A stretch of DNA of 64,000 nt from Gemmatimonadota bacterium (GCA_028875075.1 JAPPGF010000009.1:22492-86491); one strand, 5' to 3'; shown: positions 17,684 to 26,602, numbered from the stretch's first letter. The notes: a model not told the origin generated them from the letters alone. Translations and numbers: made by a program.

Positions 17684-18829
17684 ATGAGGCCGCTTCCCTT
17701 TGCCTGCGTCGCGGCGGTGTTCCTGGCCGTGTGTGACGACGGGTCGTCGCCGACCTCCCATGGGGAAGTCGACGATACTCCGGTCAGAGTCGGCTTTCTC
17801 GTCTCGGGCGTCCGGACCTATCTGAACGGAGCGACGATCGCGGTGGACGAGGTCAACGGCCGCGGGGGCCTGTTGGGCCGTACGGTCGAGCTTGTCGTCC
17901 GGACGGGACTGGAGGAGGCGGAGGCTGCGGTGGAGGCCGCGGAGGCCATGATCGGCACCGACCGGGCCGTCGCCCTCATCGGCCCCAACCGCTCGTCTCA
18001 CGCCATCGAGGTGGGGGCCCTCGCCCAGCGCCGCGGGGTGCCGATGATCACGACGGCGGCCACCAACCCGGGCGTGACCGCGGCCGGCGACCTGGTATTC
18101 ATGGCCGCGTTCACCGACCAGTTTCAGGGGCGCGTCATGGCGGAGTTCGCCGCCGGGACGCTCGAGGTGAGCGCCGCCGCCGTTCTGACCGAGCGGGGGA
18201 ACGTGTACAGCGAGGGGATCGGCGAGTTCTTCATCGACCGTTTCCGCGAGTCCGGAGGCGCGATCGTGGCCGAGGAGTCGTACGAGCGCGGCGCGACGGA
18301 GTTCGCCGCGCAACTGGCGCCCATCGCGGCCGCGGCTCCCGGCGCGGTTTTCGTGCCGGTCCGGGCGGAGGACGTGGCGCTTCTGGCCGCGGAGGCGAGG
18401 GCCCTACCCGTGCACGACGCCGCCGGAGAACCGGCGCTGCTTCTCGGCGCCGACGCCTGGGACAACGCCGCGCTGCTGGAAGGCGGGGGAGCCGCCGTGG
18501 ACGGCAGCTTCTTCAGCACCCACTTCTCGCCGGACACGGACGAGCCAACGGCGCGCGCGTTCGTCGACGCGTACCTGGCTCGGTACGCGATACCGCCCAC
18601 GGGCGGCGACGCGGTGAGTTACGATGCGGTCCGGTTGTTTCTTGAGGCCGCGGCACGGGCGGGCAGCCTAGAGGCCGACGCCGTCCGGCTGGAGATGCTG
18701 GCCACCCGGCAGTATGCCGGAGCCACGCGCATCTCCCACTACGACGACGACCGCCACCCGACCAAGAGCGCCGTCATCATGACCATCGAGAACGGCGTGA
18801 AGAGGTTCTACCGGCAGGTGGATCCGTAG
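17684..18829 (+). CDS. Periplasmic amino-acid-type solute-binding lipoprotein (Peripla_BP_6)
   Basis: The 381-residue protein from ATG 17684 has a short lipoprotein signal ending LAVC (Cys about residue 17). The receptor-type binding fold follows: VRVGFLVSGVRTYLNGATIA, AVDEVNGRGGLLGR, VALIGPNRSSHAIEV, VPMITTAATNPGVT, then the second lobe with VLTERGNVYSEGIGEFFIDR. LivJ/AmiC-type proteins of this family bind amino acids or amides for ABC import. No permease or ATPase gene is adjacent, so the partner is elsewhere or the protein acts in sensing. A second member of the same family lies at 36158-37450. The kinase gene at 18967-21279 is convergent. Confidence 0.85.
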   Translation: MRPLPFACVAAVFLAVCDDGSSPTSHGEVDDTPVRVGFLVSGVRTYLNGATIAVDEVNGRGGLLGRTVELVVRTGLEEAEAAVEAAEAMIGTDRAVALIGPNRSSHAIEVGALAQRRGVPMITTAATNPGVTAAGDLVFMAAFTDQFQGRVMAEFAAGTLEVSAAAVLTERGNVYSEGIGEFFIDRFRESGGAIVAEESYERGATEFAAQLAPIAAAAPGAVFVPVRAEDVALLAAEARALPVHDAAGEPALLLGADAWDNAALLEGGGAAVDGSFFSTHFSPDTDEPTARAFVDAYLARYAIPPTGGDAVSYDAVRLFLEAAARAGSLEADAVRLEMLATRQYAGATRISHYDDDRHPTKSAVIMTIENGVKRFYRQVDP

Positions 18830-18966
18830 CCGACCCGGCGAGGATCCCCGGCTCGGTCGACGTCCCAGGACCGCGCCGCCGATCGACCGCACCGGAGGTC
18901 CTCGGATGCTTGGGTCCCGGTTCGCCGTGGCCCGGCTACGGCGTCCGCCTGTCCTGAGGGGCGGAT

Positions 18967-21279
18967 CTAGGGTCCGTCGGAAGCCGGCATGCGGTAGCCG
19001 ACCCCGCGCTCGGTGAAGATGTATTTCGGCTTCTTCACCTCGTCGCCGAGCTTGTGGCGGAGCTTCTTGACGGCGCTGCGCACCGGATGTGCGCTGCTCG
19101 CGCCATGCTCCCCCCAGACCTGGCGCAGGAGGGACTCGTACGTCGTCACCCCGCCCGCGTCGAGCGAGAGGGCACGCAGCAGCCCGTACTCGGTGGCCGT
19201 GAGGCGCACGGGACGGCCGGCCACGGTGACCCGGCGCTTCTCGTAGTCGATGGCGAGGTCTCCGAGCCGGAAGGGCTCGCGTCCGGGTCCGGCTCGCCTG
19301 CGCAACGCCCCCTTGATGCGCGCCACGAGTTCGGCCGGCGAGAACGGCTTGACGATGTAGTCGGCGGCGCCGGCCTCGAGCGCCCTCGCGACGGTGTCGC
19401 CCCGCCCGTAGGCGGATATGAAGATCACCGGCAGGTCGGCGAGCGCCGGAAGCGTTTCCATCAGCGCGATGCCGTCGGTGCCGGGCAGCACGAGGTCCAG
19501 CAGGACAAGACGGGGCCTCTTGGTCTCGACCAGGCGGGGTACCTCGCCCGGCTCGGTGGTGACGACCGGGGCGTAGCCCGCCGCCGCCAGCGCGGCGCGC
19601 ACCTGGCGCAGCGAATTGGGATCGTCGTCCACCACGAGGATGGGTGTCCGCTCCGGGTCCCGTCTCTCCGGCGGGGAAGCGCTCGCCGAGGCGCGGGGCT
19701 CCGCTTCCGCCACGGGCAGCGTGAACGCCACGCGCGTGCCCCGGCCCGGCCCGCCGCTCTCGGCCCGGATCCGCCCTCCGTGCGCCTCCACGATCCCCTT
19801 GCAGATGACGAGCCCCAGGCCGGACCCCCGGCCCCGGGGATCGGCGCCGGCGTGACGACTGAACAGGTGGGGGAGCGCGTCCGGCGCCACGCCCTCGCCT
19901 TCGTCGGCGACCGAGACCTCGACGTGCGCGCCGTCGCGCGCCGCCGCCACCCGGATGGGCGAGGTCTCCGGCGAGTGGCGCGCGGCGTTGGCGAGGAGGT
20001 TGTCGAGCACCTGCACGACGCGCCGCCCGTCGGCCATCACCGGGGGAAGGTCCGCCGGCAGGTCGACGACGACGGCGTGCCTACTGCCCCCGCCCGAGAA
20101 CGCCGTGCGCGCCCGCTCGACGAGGGCGCTGAGCTCCTCGGGTGCGGCGTCCACGGGCAGCGCGCCCGCGCCGATCCGCCCCGCGTCCATCAGGTCGGTG
20201 ATCAGCCCGTCCATGCGGTCGGCCTGCTCCTCGACGATGCGCAGGAACTGGCGCAGCTCCGCCCGGTCGGGGTCGCGCGAATCCCCGAGCGCCGTCGCTG
20301 CGGAGCCCTTGATGGCGGCGAGCGGCCCCCTGAGTTCGTGGCTCACGAGCCCCAGGAACTCCGCGCGCGAACGCTCGAGCGCCTCGAACGGGGCCAGGTC
20401 CTGGAGGGTCACCACGACCGTCTCGACCGCGCCCTCCCGGGAGCGGATCGGGGTCGCGTCGAGCAGGGTCCGGACGCTCCGCCCGTCGGGCAGCGAGAGC
20501 TCGACCTCCTCGGCCCGCACCCGCTCTGCGCTGCGGAGATCGGCGAGCGTGGCCTCTCGCCCGTCGCCGCGCCGGCAGGTCACCTCCTCCGCCAACCGTT
20601 CGATGGGGTGGCCGGGAGTGTGCAGCCCGGCCACGATGCGCTTCGCCTCCCGGTTGAAGGACGGCGGCGCGCCGCTCACGGCATCCAACACCACGACGCC
20701 GATGGGCGACGTCTCGACCAGCGCCTCCAGGTCGGCCCTTGCGCGCCGCTCGTCGCGGTGCGCACGGGCGTGGGCGATGGCCGCCGCCGCCTGCTGCGCG
20801 AACAGCGCGAGCACCGCCTCGTCCCGCTCCGTGAACCCGCCCTCCTTCTCCGCGAGGAAGAAGCCGCCCACGGGCTCGTCCTGGTGACGCATCGGCGTGC
20901 CCAGCAGGGCCCGGCAGGGAAGCGGGAGCGGCGAACACCCGAGCGAGCGGGCGTAGGCCTCAAGGTCCGGCAGTCTTCGCGGCGTCGTGAGGTCGCGCAG
21001 GTGTTCGAAGAGCCGGAGCCCGTCGGGCCACTGGGCCAGCGTTCCGTGTTCCTCCGGCGTGAGGCCGGAGGTGACGAAGTCGAGGGGGCTCTCCGGAACG
21101 GCGGGCGCGTAGATGGCGCCGTAGCGGGCGCCGGTGAGCGCGCGCGCGCCCTCGAGGGCCTCGCGCAGCACCGTGTCTAGGTCGAGGCTCGCGCCGATGC
21201 GCACGATCGCCGCGATCACGGCGGAATCGCCCTCGCCCGGGTCTCGGGCCTCCAGTGCCGGTTCGTCGAAATCGTTCAA
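18967..21279 (-). CDS. Single-chain hybrid sensor: GAF-PAS-histidine kinase-receiver-OmpR DNA-binding domain
   Basis: The 770-residue protein joins a full two-component pathway in one chain. Domains in order: GAF (about 20-175, ending AAAAIAHARAHRDERR), PAS-like (about 185-310), HisKA with FLGLVSHELRGPLAAIKGSA (phospho-His in SHELRG), HATPase with LDNLLANAARHSPE and GRGSGLGLVICKGIVEAHGG, a receiver with ILVVDDDPNS and phospho-Asp in LVLLDLVLPG, then an OmpR/PhoB winged helix (LTATEYGLLRALSLDAGGVT through TERGVGYRMP). It should sense through GAF and act directly on DNA. Repeat B lies about 70 bp upstream of its start on the other strand. A close paralogue begins at 63166. Confidence 0.92.
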   Translation of the reverse strand: MNDFDEPALEARDPGEGDSAVIAAIVRIGASLDLDTVLREALEGARALTGARYGAIYAPAVPESPLDFVTSGLTPEEHGTLAQWPDGLRLFEHLRDLTTPRRLPDLEAYARSLGCSPLPLPCRALLGTPMRHQDEPVGGFFLAEKEGGFTERDEAVLALFAQQAAAAIAHARAHRDERRARADLEALVETSPIGVVVLDAVSGAPPSFNREAKRIVAGLHTPGHPIERLAEEVTCRRGDGREATLADLRSAERVRAEEVELSLPDGRSVRTLLDATPIRSREGAVETVVVTLQDLAPFEALERSRAEFLGLVSHELRGPLAAIKGSAATALGDSRDPDRAELRQFLRIVEEQADRMDGLITDLMDAGRIGAGALPVDAAPEELSALVERARTAFSGGGSRHAVVVDLPADLPPVMADGRRVVQVLDNLLANAARHSPETSPIRVAAARDGAHVEVSVADEGEGVAPDALPHLFSRHAGADPRGRGSGLGLVICKGIVEAHGGRIRAESGGPGRGTRVAFTLPVAEAEPRASASASPPERRDPERTPILVVDDDPNSLRQVRAALAAAGYAPVVTTEPGEVPRLVETKRPRLVLLDLVLPGTDGIALMETLPALADLPVIFISAYGRGDTVARALEAGAADYIVKPFSPAELVARIKGALRRRAGPGREPFRLGDLAIDYEKRRVTVAGRPVRLTATEYGLLRALSLDAGGVTTYESLLRQVWGEHGASSAHPVRSAVKKLRHKLGDEVKKPKYIFTERGVGYRMPASDGP

Positions 21280-21351
21280 CGCTCCATCCTCCCTCGGTTA
21301 ACGCCGTGTGCCCGACCCGGCGATCCGCCCCCGGCGGTGCGGGCCAAGGTG

Positions 21352-21503
21352 TCATGGTGACACTGAAAACATGATAACTCGCAAAAAGGACATTCTCAAG
21401 TCATATAAAGAGGCCTTGTTGACCGTGCTCAAGCGTAATGCGAGACCTGTCCGTTCACAGTTCGCACGGCATTGTTGCGAGTCAGACACCTTGCAGGTAT
21501 AAT
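21352..21503 (+). promoter_or_regulatory. Regulatory repeat copy B: inverted-repeat element plus -35/-10 promoter
   Basis: This copy starts TCATGGTGACACTGAAAA followed by CATGA, a CATG-type inverted repeat with a longer spacer. It shares AAAAGGACATTC and AAGTCAT with copy C and GAGACCTGTCC...TTCACA with both others, then has TTGCGA (21475-21480), 17 bases and a consensus TATAAT (21498-21503). It is the strongest promoter of the three by sequence. It points away from the hybrid kinase gene, and no clear coding sequence begins within 500 bases downstream. Confidence 0.65.
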
Positions 21504-22061
21504 GCCCGCGTTACCGAGGGGACCGTTGAAGGGCAGGTGTCGTTCCCGGCATTTCTACGAGCCTCCGTGACTGCGGCCCCCCTGAGGCTGACCAGTCAGT
21601 CGCCGACATCCTCCGGCCGCACGACGATGTAGCAGGAAAGCCGCAGGACCACATTCCGCGGTGGCGTCGCCTTGGTGGCCACACTCGCGCGTCCATGAGC
21701 AAGCGACGGGCTCCGCCGTCCGATGTGGACGGGTGGTTCGACCCCGAGCGGTCGAGGAACAGGACAGCGGGGACAGCAGCGAGGTTCTGCACCATGCGCA
21801 ACGAAATACCTGGGCGCCGTGCAAGAGCGTGTCGGGCCGGTATTGGACCGTGAGCGAGGATGATGCCGTCATGTGGCTGCTCCGCAGTGACTACACGCCA
21901 CTGCCCGAGTTCTCCGACGCATTCGAGAACCTCGAGATCTAGGAGGTCGCACGTCCATCCACGAAAGGAGAACGCCAGGGATTCCAAGGTCGTTGGAGTG
22001 GTGTTGTTGAGTATCCAAGCCCGGTAGCCGGAGGACGTAGGCCGACACAGGGGGAGCGCGG
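21504..22061. other. Region downstream of repeat B without a convincing gene
   Basis: Several short frames are open on both strands, but none has a family signature or a clear ribosome site. The plus-strand stretch ending VMWLLRSDYTPLPEFSDAF (stop near 21942) has some coding character and could be the tail of a decayed gene. A transcript from repeat B would run through here, so an RNA product or a lost gene is possible. Confidence 0.4.
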
Positions 22062-22262
22062 ATGAGACGGGAACTCGAGAGCATAGGCATTGCCTTGCTG
22101 ATCCTGCTGGCCGCTGCGCTGGTGGATTCTCAACTGGGAATCACCGTGTTCATGCTGGTGGGCTCATTCTGTGGCCTGGCCATCACGATCGCCCTGTGTC
22201 GCGATGCGCTTGAGCGGCGGCGGGACTGGAGGGGGCACAAGAGGAGGAAGGACAGGCTGTAG
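22062..22262 (+). CDS. Small membrane protein, 66 aa
   Basis: ATG 22062 is preceded by a good ribosome site (GGGGGAGCG). The product has two hydrophobic segments, GIALLILLAAALVDSQLGIT and VFMLVGSFCGLAITIALC, and a basic tail RRRDWRGHKRRKDRL, so the tail should stay in the cytoplasm. I do not recognise a family. It is the first convincing frame downstream of repeat B, although 560 bases away. Confidence 0.5.
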   Translation: MRRELESIGIALLILLAAALVDSQLGITVFMLVGSFCGLAITIALCRDALERRRDWRGHKRRKDRL

Positions 22263-22667
22263 AGGATTACCCGCTACACCGCGTCCGTGGAGGGCGAGGT
22301 CTCCACGAGCGAGACAACCGGAAGCCGGGCCGGAACGCTTGCTCCGTGGCTGGGCTTGTCCTGAACCATAGTGGCGCGGCTCCCACGGTTGCGTCGCCCG
22401 CTTCCCAAGCGTGTCCGACGCTGGCTCTGTTATTCGAATTCGGCGAGTGCGCCCGCGGCCTTGATCTGCCGGGGACTTGTCATGATCGCCATAGGGACAA
22501 GGGGGCTAGGGTGAGAGGGGATCGAAAGACCCGAAGACCAACTCTCCCGGTCAAGACACACCTAAGGCCCCCGACCCGCCTAGAATCGGGCAGCTAGAAT
22601 GGACTTCCGCATACCGCTGGCTGGAGCGGCTGCTATGTTCCGCGCCGCGGCAGGGGAACTGCTGCTC
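22263..22667. other. Intergenic region, nothing recognised
   Basis: About 400 bases lie between two small genes. I find no gene-like frame and no RNA gene. It ends at the inverted repeat at 22668. Confidence 0.5.
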
Positions 22668-22691
22668 ATGCTTGCAGAAACGAGCAAGCAT
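22668..22691. repeat. Perfect 8-8-8 inverted repeat upstream of a small acidic gene
   Basis: ATGCTTGC (22668-22675) and GCAAGCAT (22684-22691) are exact reverse complements around an eight-base spacer, 34 bases before the ATG at 22726. It could be an operator or an mRNA hairpin in the leader of the small gene. There is no T run, so it is not a typical terminator. Confidence 0.5.
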
Positions 22692-22725
22692 AACTTTGCA
22701 AGGCATCCTTGACGGGGAACAGGAG

Positions 22726-22908
22726 ATGACCGACACCACCGACCCGATCGTGAGATTCGTGACTGAAATGGCCGTGCACTGTGATGCAGAGCAGTTGGAA
22801 GAACTGATGGAAGCACTGGAAGCAATCCCTAGCGAGAGTCTGGAGGACCGAGAGGAGCGTCTTGTAAAGCTGGTGCAGGCAATCAGGTACGCCTTGGAGA
22901 ACGACTGA
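22726..22908 (+). CDS. Small acidic protein, 60 aa
   Basis: From ATG 22726 (MTDTTDPIVRFVTEM) the product is acidic and helical, with a heptad-like pattern EQLEELMEALEAIPSESLED and ending IRYALEND. GGGGAACAGGAG upstream gives a ribosome site. It looks like a small regulator or antitoxin-size protein, but I recognise no family and see no toxin partner. A second small gene follows after 25 bases, then the binding lipoprotein at 23202; all may form one transcript. Confidence 0.5.
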   Translation: MTDTTDPIVRFVTEMAVHCDAEQLEELMEALEAIPSESLEDREERLVKLVQAIRYALEND

Positions 22909-22933
22909 CCTGTTGGGCCACGATCGGGAGCGG

Positions 22934-23137
22934 GTGAGCACATCTCTCAGCGGGACCGACCGGGGGCTCTTGCTCCTGTCCCGCGCTCTCGAGGACTCGC
23001 TGGGGGAGGTTGCCGCGGAGCGAGCGGCGGCTGGAGCCCGGGCGGCCGTGAAGCGGGCGAGGCCGAAACCGGCGGCGGCGATCGTCCGGGTGGCGCTGGC
23101 GGCGGGCCTTGTGGGGGCGGGCCTGGCGGCGCCCTAG
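22934..23137 (+). CDS. Hypothetical small protein, 67 aa
   Basis: GTG 22934 follows GATCGGGAGCG. The product has an N-terminal helix (RGLLLLSRALEDSLGEVAAE), an Ala/Arg-rich linker and a hydrophobic C-terminal segment (AIVRVALAAGLVGAGLAAP) that could be a tail anchor. Codon use fits a GC-rich host gene, but the composition is simple and the call is weak. Confidence 0.35.
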   Translation: MSTSLSGTDRGLLLLSRALEDSLGEVAAERAAAGARAAVKRARPKPAAAIVRVALAAGLVGAGLAAP

Positions 23138-23201
23138 CGGGCGGGCGAGCGGGCCGGCGCGCGGGGGCCAGCCAGGAGGACGGATTGAGGCCAGACTTCG
23201 G

Positions 23202-24236
23202 ATGAGCAAGAAACGCTTGTTCGCCTTCATGGTCGGTCTGGCTGCCATGTCCGGCGCCGCATGCCGCACGAGCGTCGTCGATCCGGGGACGGCATCGTGC
23301 GCCCCTGCGAACGGCGAGCCGGTCAACTTCGGGTTCTACGCCTTTTTCGAGCCGGTGAGCTACAGCGAAGACTCGGACCCGGCCTCGCCGGGGTTCGCCA
23401 AGCACCTGGGCTACGAGGCCGATCTGCTTACGGCCCTCGAGGCGATCGAGGGAAACCGCCTTTTCTTCGCGCGTGAACCCATCGCCGACTGGCCAGGAAT
23501 CTGGCTGCTTCCGGCAACGCCGGAGTTCGATATCGTCGGTGGCGGCATCACCATTCTGGAATCACGCACGCTGGACGCCGCGGGCCAGCGCGCCGTGGCG
23601 TTCACATCGGGCCATATCGCCTTCCGACAGTCCCTGCTGGTGAGATCGGAGGATGAGGAGCGCTTCGCCTCCTACGACAACCTGACCAACGACGTGCGCG
23701 TGGGGGTGCTCCGGGGCACGACCGGGGAGGCGCGGCTGCTCCAGATAGCCGGGATAGCGAACGGGGACGGCGTGCTCGCGCGCGGAGCGAGAATCGAGAC
23801 GCCGAGCGGAGTGGTGGTTGCCGACGGCACCGCCCGCTACACGATCACGGCGGCGAGGGCATCCTCCGCGGTGGAGGGCAGGACGCACATCGTGCCGCCT
23901 TCGGACGGGATGCCCCAAGTGATCTATCTGGGCGACGTGTCGGGCGAGGAGGAATTGCTGGCCGCCTTGGGCGACGGGACGATTGATGCCGTGGCCCGCG
24001 GTGAGATCGGCAACGGTGAAGCAGCACGGGCGTCCGACGATCGCTTCGTGGTGGCCGCGGTCGATTCCTTGGCCGAGTACGGCGGTTTCGCCCTCGACGC
24101 CGACAACGCGCCCATGCTGGCGTGCATCGACGAGAGGCTCGATTGGCTCACGGACCAGCGCCGGATCGGCTATCCCGAGTGGCGGACCGATCCCGGCGTC
24201 TTCCTCTCTCGCGCCGCCTTGTGGAACCGGGGGTGA
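23202..24236 (+). CDS. Periplasmic solute-binding lipoprotein (SBP_bac_3 type)
   Basis: The 344-residue protein from ATG 23202 has a lipoprotein signal (LFAFMVGLAAMSGAAC). The mature part fits the type-3 binding fold: NFGFYAFFEPVSYSE, GYEADLLTALEAIEGNRLFF, WPGIWLLPATPEFDIVGGGI, RAVAFTSGHIAFRQSLLV and VGVLRGTTGEARLLQIAGI. Members bind polar amino acids, opines or related ligands, or serve as dehydratase-like enzymes. No transporter genes are adjacent. An amidase gene follows after 265 bases, which could mean handling of amide substrates, but that link is only positional. Confidence 0.75.
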   Translation: MSKKRLFAFMVGLAAMSGAACRTSVVDPGTASCAPANGEPVNFGFYAFFEPVSYSEDSDPASPGFAKHLGYEADLLTALEAIEGNRLFFAREPIADWPGIWLLPATPEFDIVGGGITILESRTLDAAGQRAVAFTSGHIAFRQSLLVRSEDEERFASYDNLTNDVRVGVLRGTTGEARLLQIAGIANGDGVLARGARIETPSGVVVADGTARYTITAARASSAVEGRTHIVPPSDGMPQVIYLGDVSGEEELLAALGDGTIDAVARGEIGNGEAARASDDRFVVAAVDSLAEYGGFALDADNAPMLACIDERLDWLTDQRRIGYPEWRTDPGVFLSRAALWNRG

Positions 24237-24501
24237 GTACCGACACGCAAGGCTCGTCCGTTGCCGAGAAGGAATTCTCGGCCACGTGGTGCCTTACCCT
24301 GACCCGCTCGGGCGCACCGCAGACGATTCCGTTGCGCTGGAGCGACGCCTGAGCCCACCCCTTCCGGGCCGGACGCACGAAGTCGGACTCCCCGATGTCA
24401 ATGCACATTGACTGCGCGACCGCCAATTCCTTTCTTGGAAGGAATCGCGTCCGGGAGCGGATGCCCCGACAAGGATCCGGTCACCTGTCCAGGTTGGCCG
24501 A

Positions 24502-26100
24502 GTGGTGACGAAAACGATGACAAGACCAGCCATGATGAGCGCGATCCCACATCGACGTATGGCCACGGCCACGACCCTCGCCATAATTGCGCTCGCCGCC
24601 TGCGACCGCCCCGATCCCGCCCCCATCCCCGTCGTCGAGGCCACCATCGCCGGCGTCCAGGAGGCCATCTTCTCGGGCGCCACTACCTGCCGCATGGTCG
24701 TACAGGCCTACCTCGACCGTATCGAGGCGTACGAGGACCGCATCAACGCGATCACGGTCGTCAACCCCGCCGCCCTCGCGCGTGCCGACGAACTCGACCG
24801 GGCCCTGGCCGCCGGCGAGCCGCCCGGCCCCCTCTTCTGCGTGCCGATGCTCGTCAAGGACAACTTCGACACCCACGACATGGTCACGACCGCGGGCTCG
24901 ATCGCGCTGGCGAGCAGCATTCCCCCCGACGACGCCTTCATGGTCCGCCGCATCCGCGAGGCGGGCGCCGTCGTGCTCGCCAAGACCAACATGGCCGAGT
25001 GGGCCTTCAGCCCCCGCCAGTCCGTGAGCTCGTCCTTCGACACGACCCGCAACGCGTACGCCCTCGACCGCGTGCCGGCGGGTTCCAGCGGGGGCACCGC
25101 CTCGGGAGTCGCCGCCAATCTCGGCCTGATCGGGCTCGGCACCGACACCGGCAACTCGATCCGCGGACCATCGTCGCGCCTCGCGCTGGTCGGCATCCGC
25201 TCGACGATCGGGCTCACCAGCCGCGACGGCGTGGTGCCTCTCGCCCTCGATCGGGACATCGCCGGGCCAATGGGCCGCACCGTCGAGGACGTGGCGCGCG
25301 TCTTCAGCGTGGTGGTCGGACACGACCCCGCGGACCCCTATACCGAAGCCGGGCGCGGCCGCAGTGAAGACGACTACACGACCTTCCTCGACGCGGACGG
25401 CCTGCAGGGCGCCCGCATCGGCGTGCTGCGCGCCCTGGTCGACACCGAAGACGCCGATTCGGCCATCGTCGCCGTCTTCGAGCGCGCGCTCGAAGAACTC
25501 GCCGGGCTGGGCGCGGAGATCGTCGACCCCTTCGATTTCGACGTGCAGGCCCAGATCGAGCGCGAGAACATCTCCTGCCAGCGCTTCCGCTACGACATGC
25601 ACGGTTATCTCGAATCGCTCGGCGACGCCGCTCCTATCACCGACGTCGTGCAGGTGCTCGAAACCGGCGAGTACTCCAGTCATGTCGAGGAGCGGCTGCG
25701 CCGAGCCGCGGATACGCCCTTGGACGTGCACCCTGCCGACTGGGATCCCCCCTGTCCCGACTACTTCGAAAACGAGGGGCGCCAGGCCTATCTCAACGAC
25801 TTCGTGAGCGCCATGGACGCCGCCGGCCTCGACGCAGTCGTCTACCCGACCTGGCTCAGCCCGCCCGCGCACATCGACCGTGGCCGCGAGGAGTACAGCG
25901 GCGACAACTCCCGGGTCGTGGCCCCGCCGACGGGGACGCCGTCAATCACGGTGCCGATGGCCTTCACGGAAGACGTGCACCCCGCGGGGCTGCAGATCCT
26001 GGCGCGCCCGTACGCCGACGGCCTGCTGTTTCGGTATGCCTATGCCTACGAGCGGGGCACGCTCCACCGGCGCCCACCGGAGGGATTCCCGGAGCTCTAA
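24502..26100 (+). CDS. Amidase-signature hydrolase, exported lipoprotein
   Basis: The protein has up to 532 residues, with a lipoprotein-like signal (ATTLAIIALAAC). It carries the amidase signature with the Ser-cisSer-Lys triad: Lys in VKDNFDTHDM (about residue 119), the Gly/Ser loop AGSSGGTASG (about 194-203) and the nucleophile region GTDTGNSIRGPSSRL. It hydrolyses amides, probably in the periplasm, with an unknown substrate. The start is uncertain: GTG 24502, GTG 24505 and ATG 24517 are all in frame ahead of the signal. The active-site loop has N where GG is usual (DTGNS for DTGGS), a mild deviation. Confidence 0.88.
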   Translation: MVTKTMTRPAMMSAIPHRRMATATTLAIIALAACDRPDPAPIPVVEATIAGVQEAIFSGATTCRMVVQAYLDRIEAYEDRINAITVVNPAALARADELDRALAAGEPPGPLFCVPMLVKDNFDTHDMVTTAGSIALASSIPPDDAFMVRRIREAGAVVLAKTNMAEWAFSPRQSVSSSFDTTRNAYALDRVPAGSSGGTASGVAANLGLIGLGTDTGNSIRGPSSRLALVGIRSTIGLTSRDGVVPLALDRDIAGPMGRTVEDVARVFSVVVGHDPADPYTEAGRGRSEDDYTTFLDADGLQGARIGVLRALVDTEDADSAIVAVFERALEELAGLGAEIVDPFDFDVQAQIERENISCQRFRYDMHGYLESLGDAAPITDVVQVLETGEYSSHVEERLRRAADTPLDVHPADWDPPCPDYFENEGRQAYLNDFVSAMDAAGLDAVVYPTWLSPPAHIDRGREEYSGDNSRVVAPPTGTPSITVPMAFTEDVHPAGLQILARPYADGLLFRYAYAYERGTLHRRPPEGFPEL

Positions 26101-26246
26101 AGCCGGCCTATTGCTGCATATCTCTGGATCACACAAGAGATGTGCGCGGATCATCGCCCTCAAACTTGGGGCTGTTGCGCATACTGCCCGGACTGTCTCT
26201 TCCATGCCCTGAGGGAGTGTGGCTCCTGGACTCCCGGCGAGGGGGC

Positions 26247-26369
26247 CTAGCCGAGTTCCTCGACGATCATCGTCCCCTCTAAGGCGACGCGCTACATCGT
26301 GGCCGAATCAGGCCGCTGATCGATCTCGACGAGCGCGCGCGGGAACTTCCATCCTCCCGCAGCCGCGAC
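26247..26369 (-). pseudogene. Decayed C-terminal fragment homologous to 46401-46553
   Basis: Read on the minus strand, this stretch gives VAAAGGWKFPRALVEIDQRP, then DSATM, a TAG stop, RVALEGTMIVEELG and another TAG. The minus strand at 46401-46553 gives VAATGGWESARGLVEIYGCP, then DPTTT, Y, RVASETTESVKPLG and Y. Both stops here (TAG) stand where the other copy has Tyr (TAC). The two are remnants of the same protein end. I do not know the family. Confidence 0.5.
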
Positions 26370-26385
26370 ACGGCCCGTGGTCCCG

Positions 26386-26538
26386 GCTCGACGACATCGA
26401 GCGGGTCTGTGGTTCAACAACCACTGCCTGCTCAAGCCTATCGGCCTCGTCCGTCCGGCCGAGTACGAGGAGGCCCACTACCGTGAACCGAACACTTCAG
26501 CGAACCTGGAGACACTCAGCACAGACGGTCTCCGATGA
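26386..26538 (+). pseudogene. IS3-family transposase, C-terminal remnant
   Basis: The plus strand encodes LWFNNHCLLKPIGLVRPAEY and then EEAHYREPNTSANLE before a stop at 26536-26538. This matches the end of IS3-group transposases, where the pattern is WFNN-RLL-PIG--PPAE-E--YY. Everything upstream of it, including the DDE catalytic core, is missing. The fragment shows that an insertion sequence was once here. Confidence 0.65.
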
Positions 26539-26602
26539 GCCCGGCGCGGTTCACACCTCGACCCCACCTCCTTTGGGGCGGCGACAGCGGCTAGGATTCT
26601 CC

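Noticed and set aside
15792..17687. 631-codon plus-strand frame across the barrel genes
   Set aside because: It runs out of frame through two barrel genes with signal peptides and lacks any motif.
19054..21180. 708-codon plus-strand frame opposite the hybrid sensor
   Set aside because: Shadow frame of a high-GC gene; all recognisable domains are on the minus strand.
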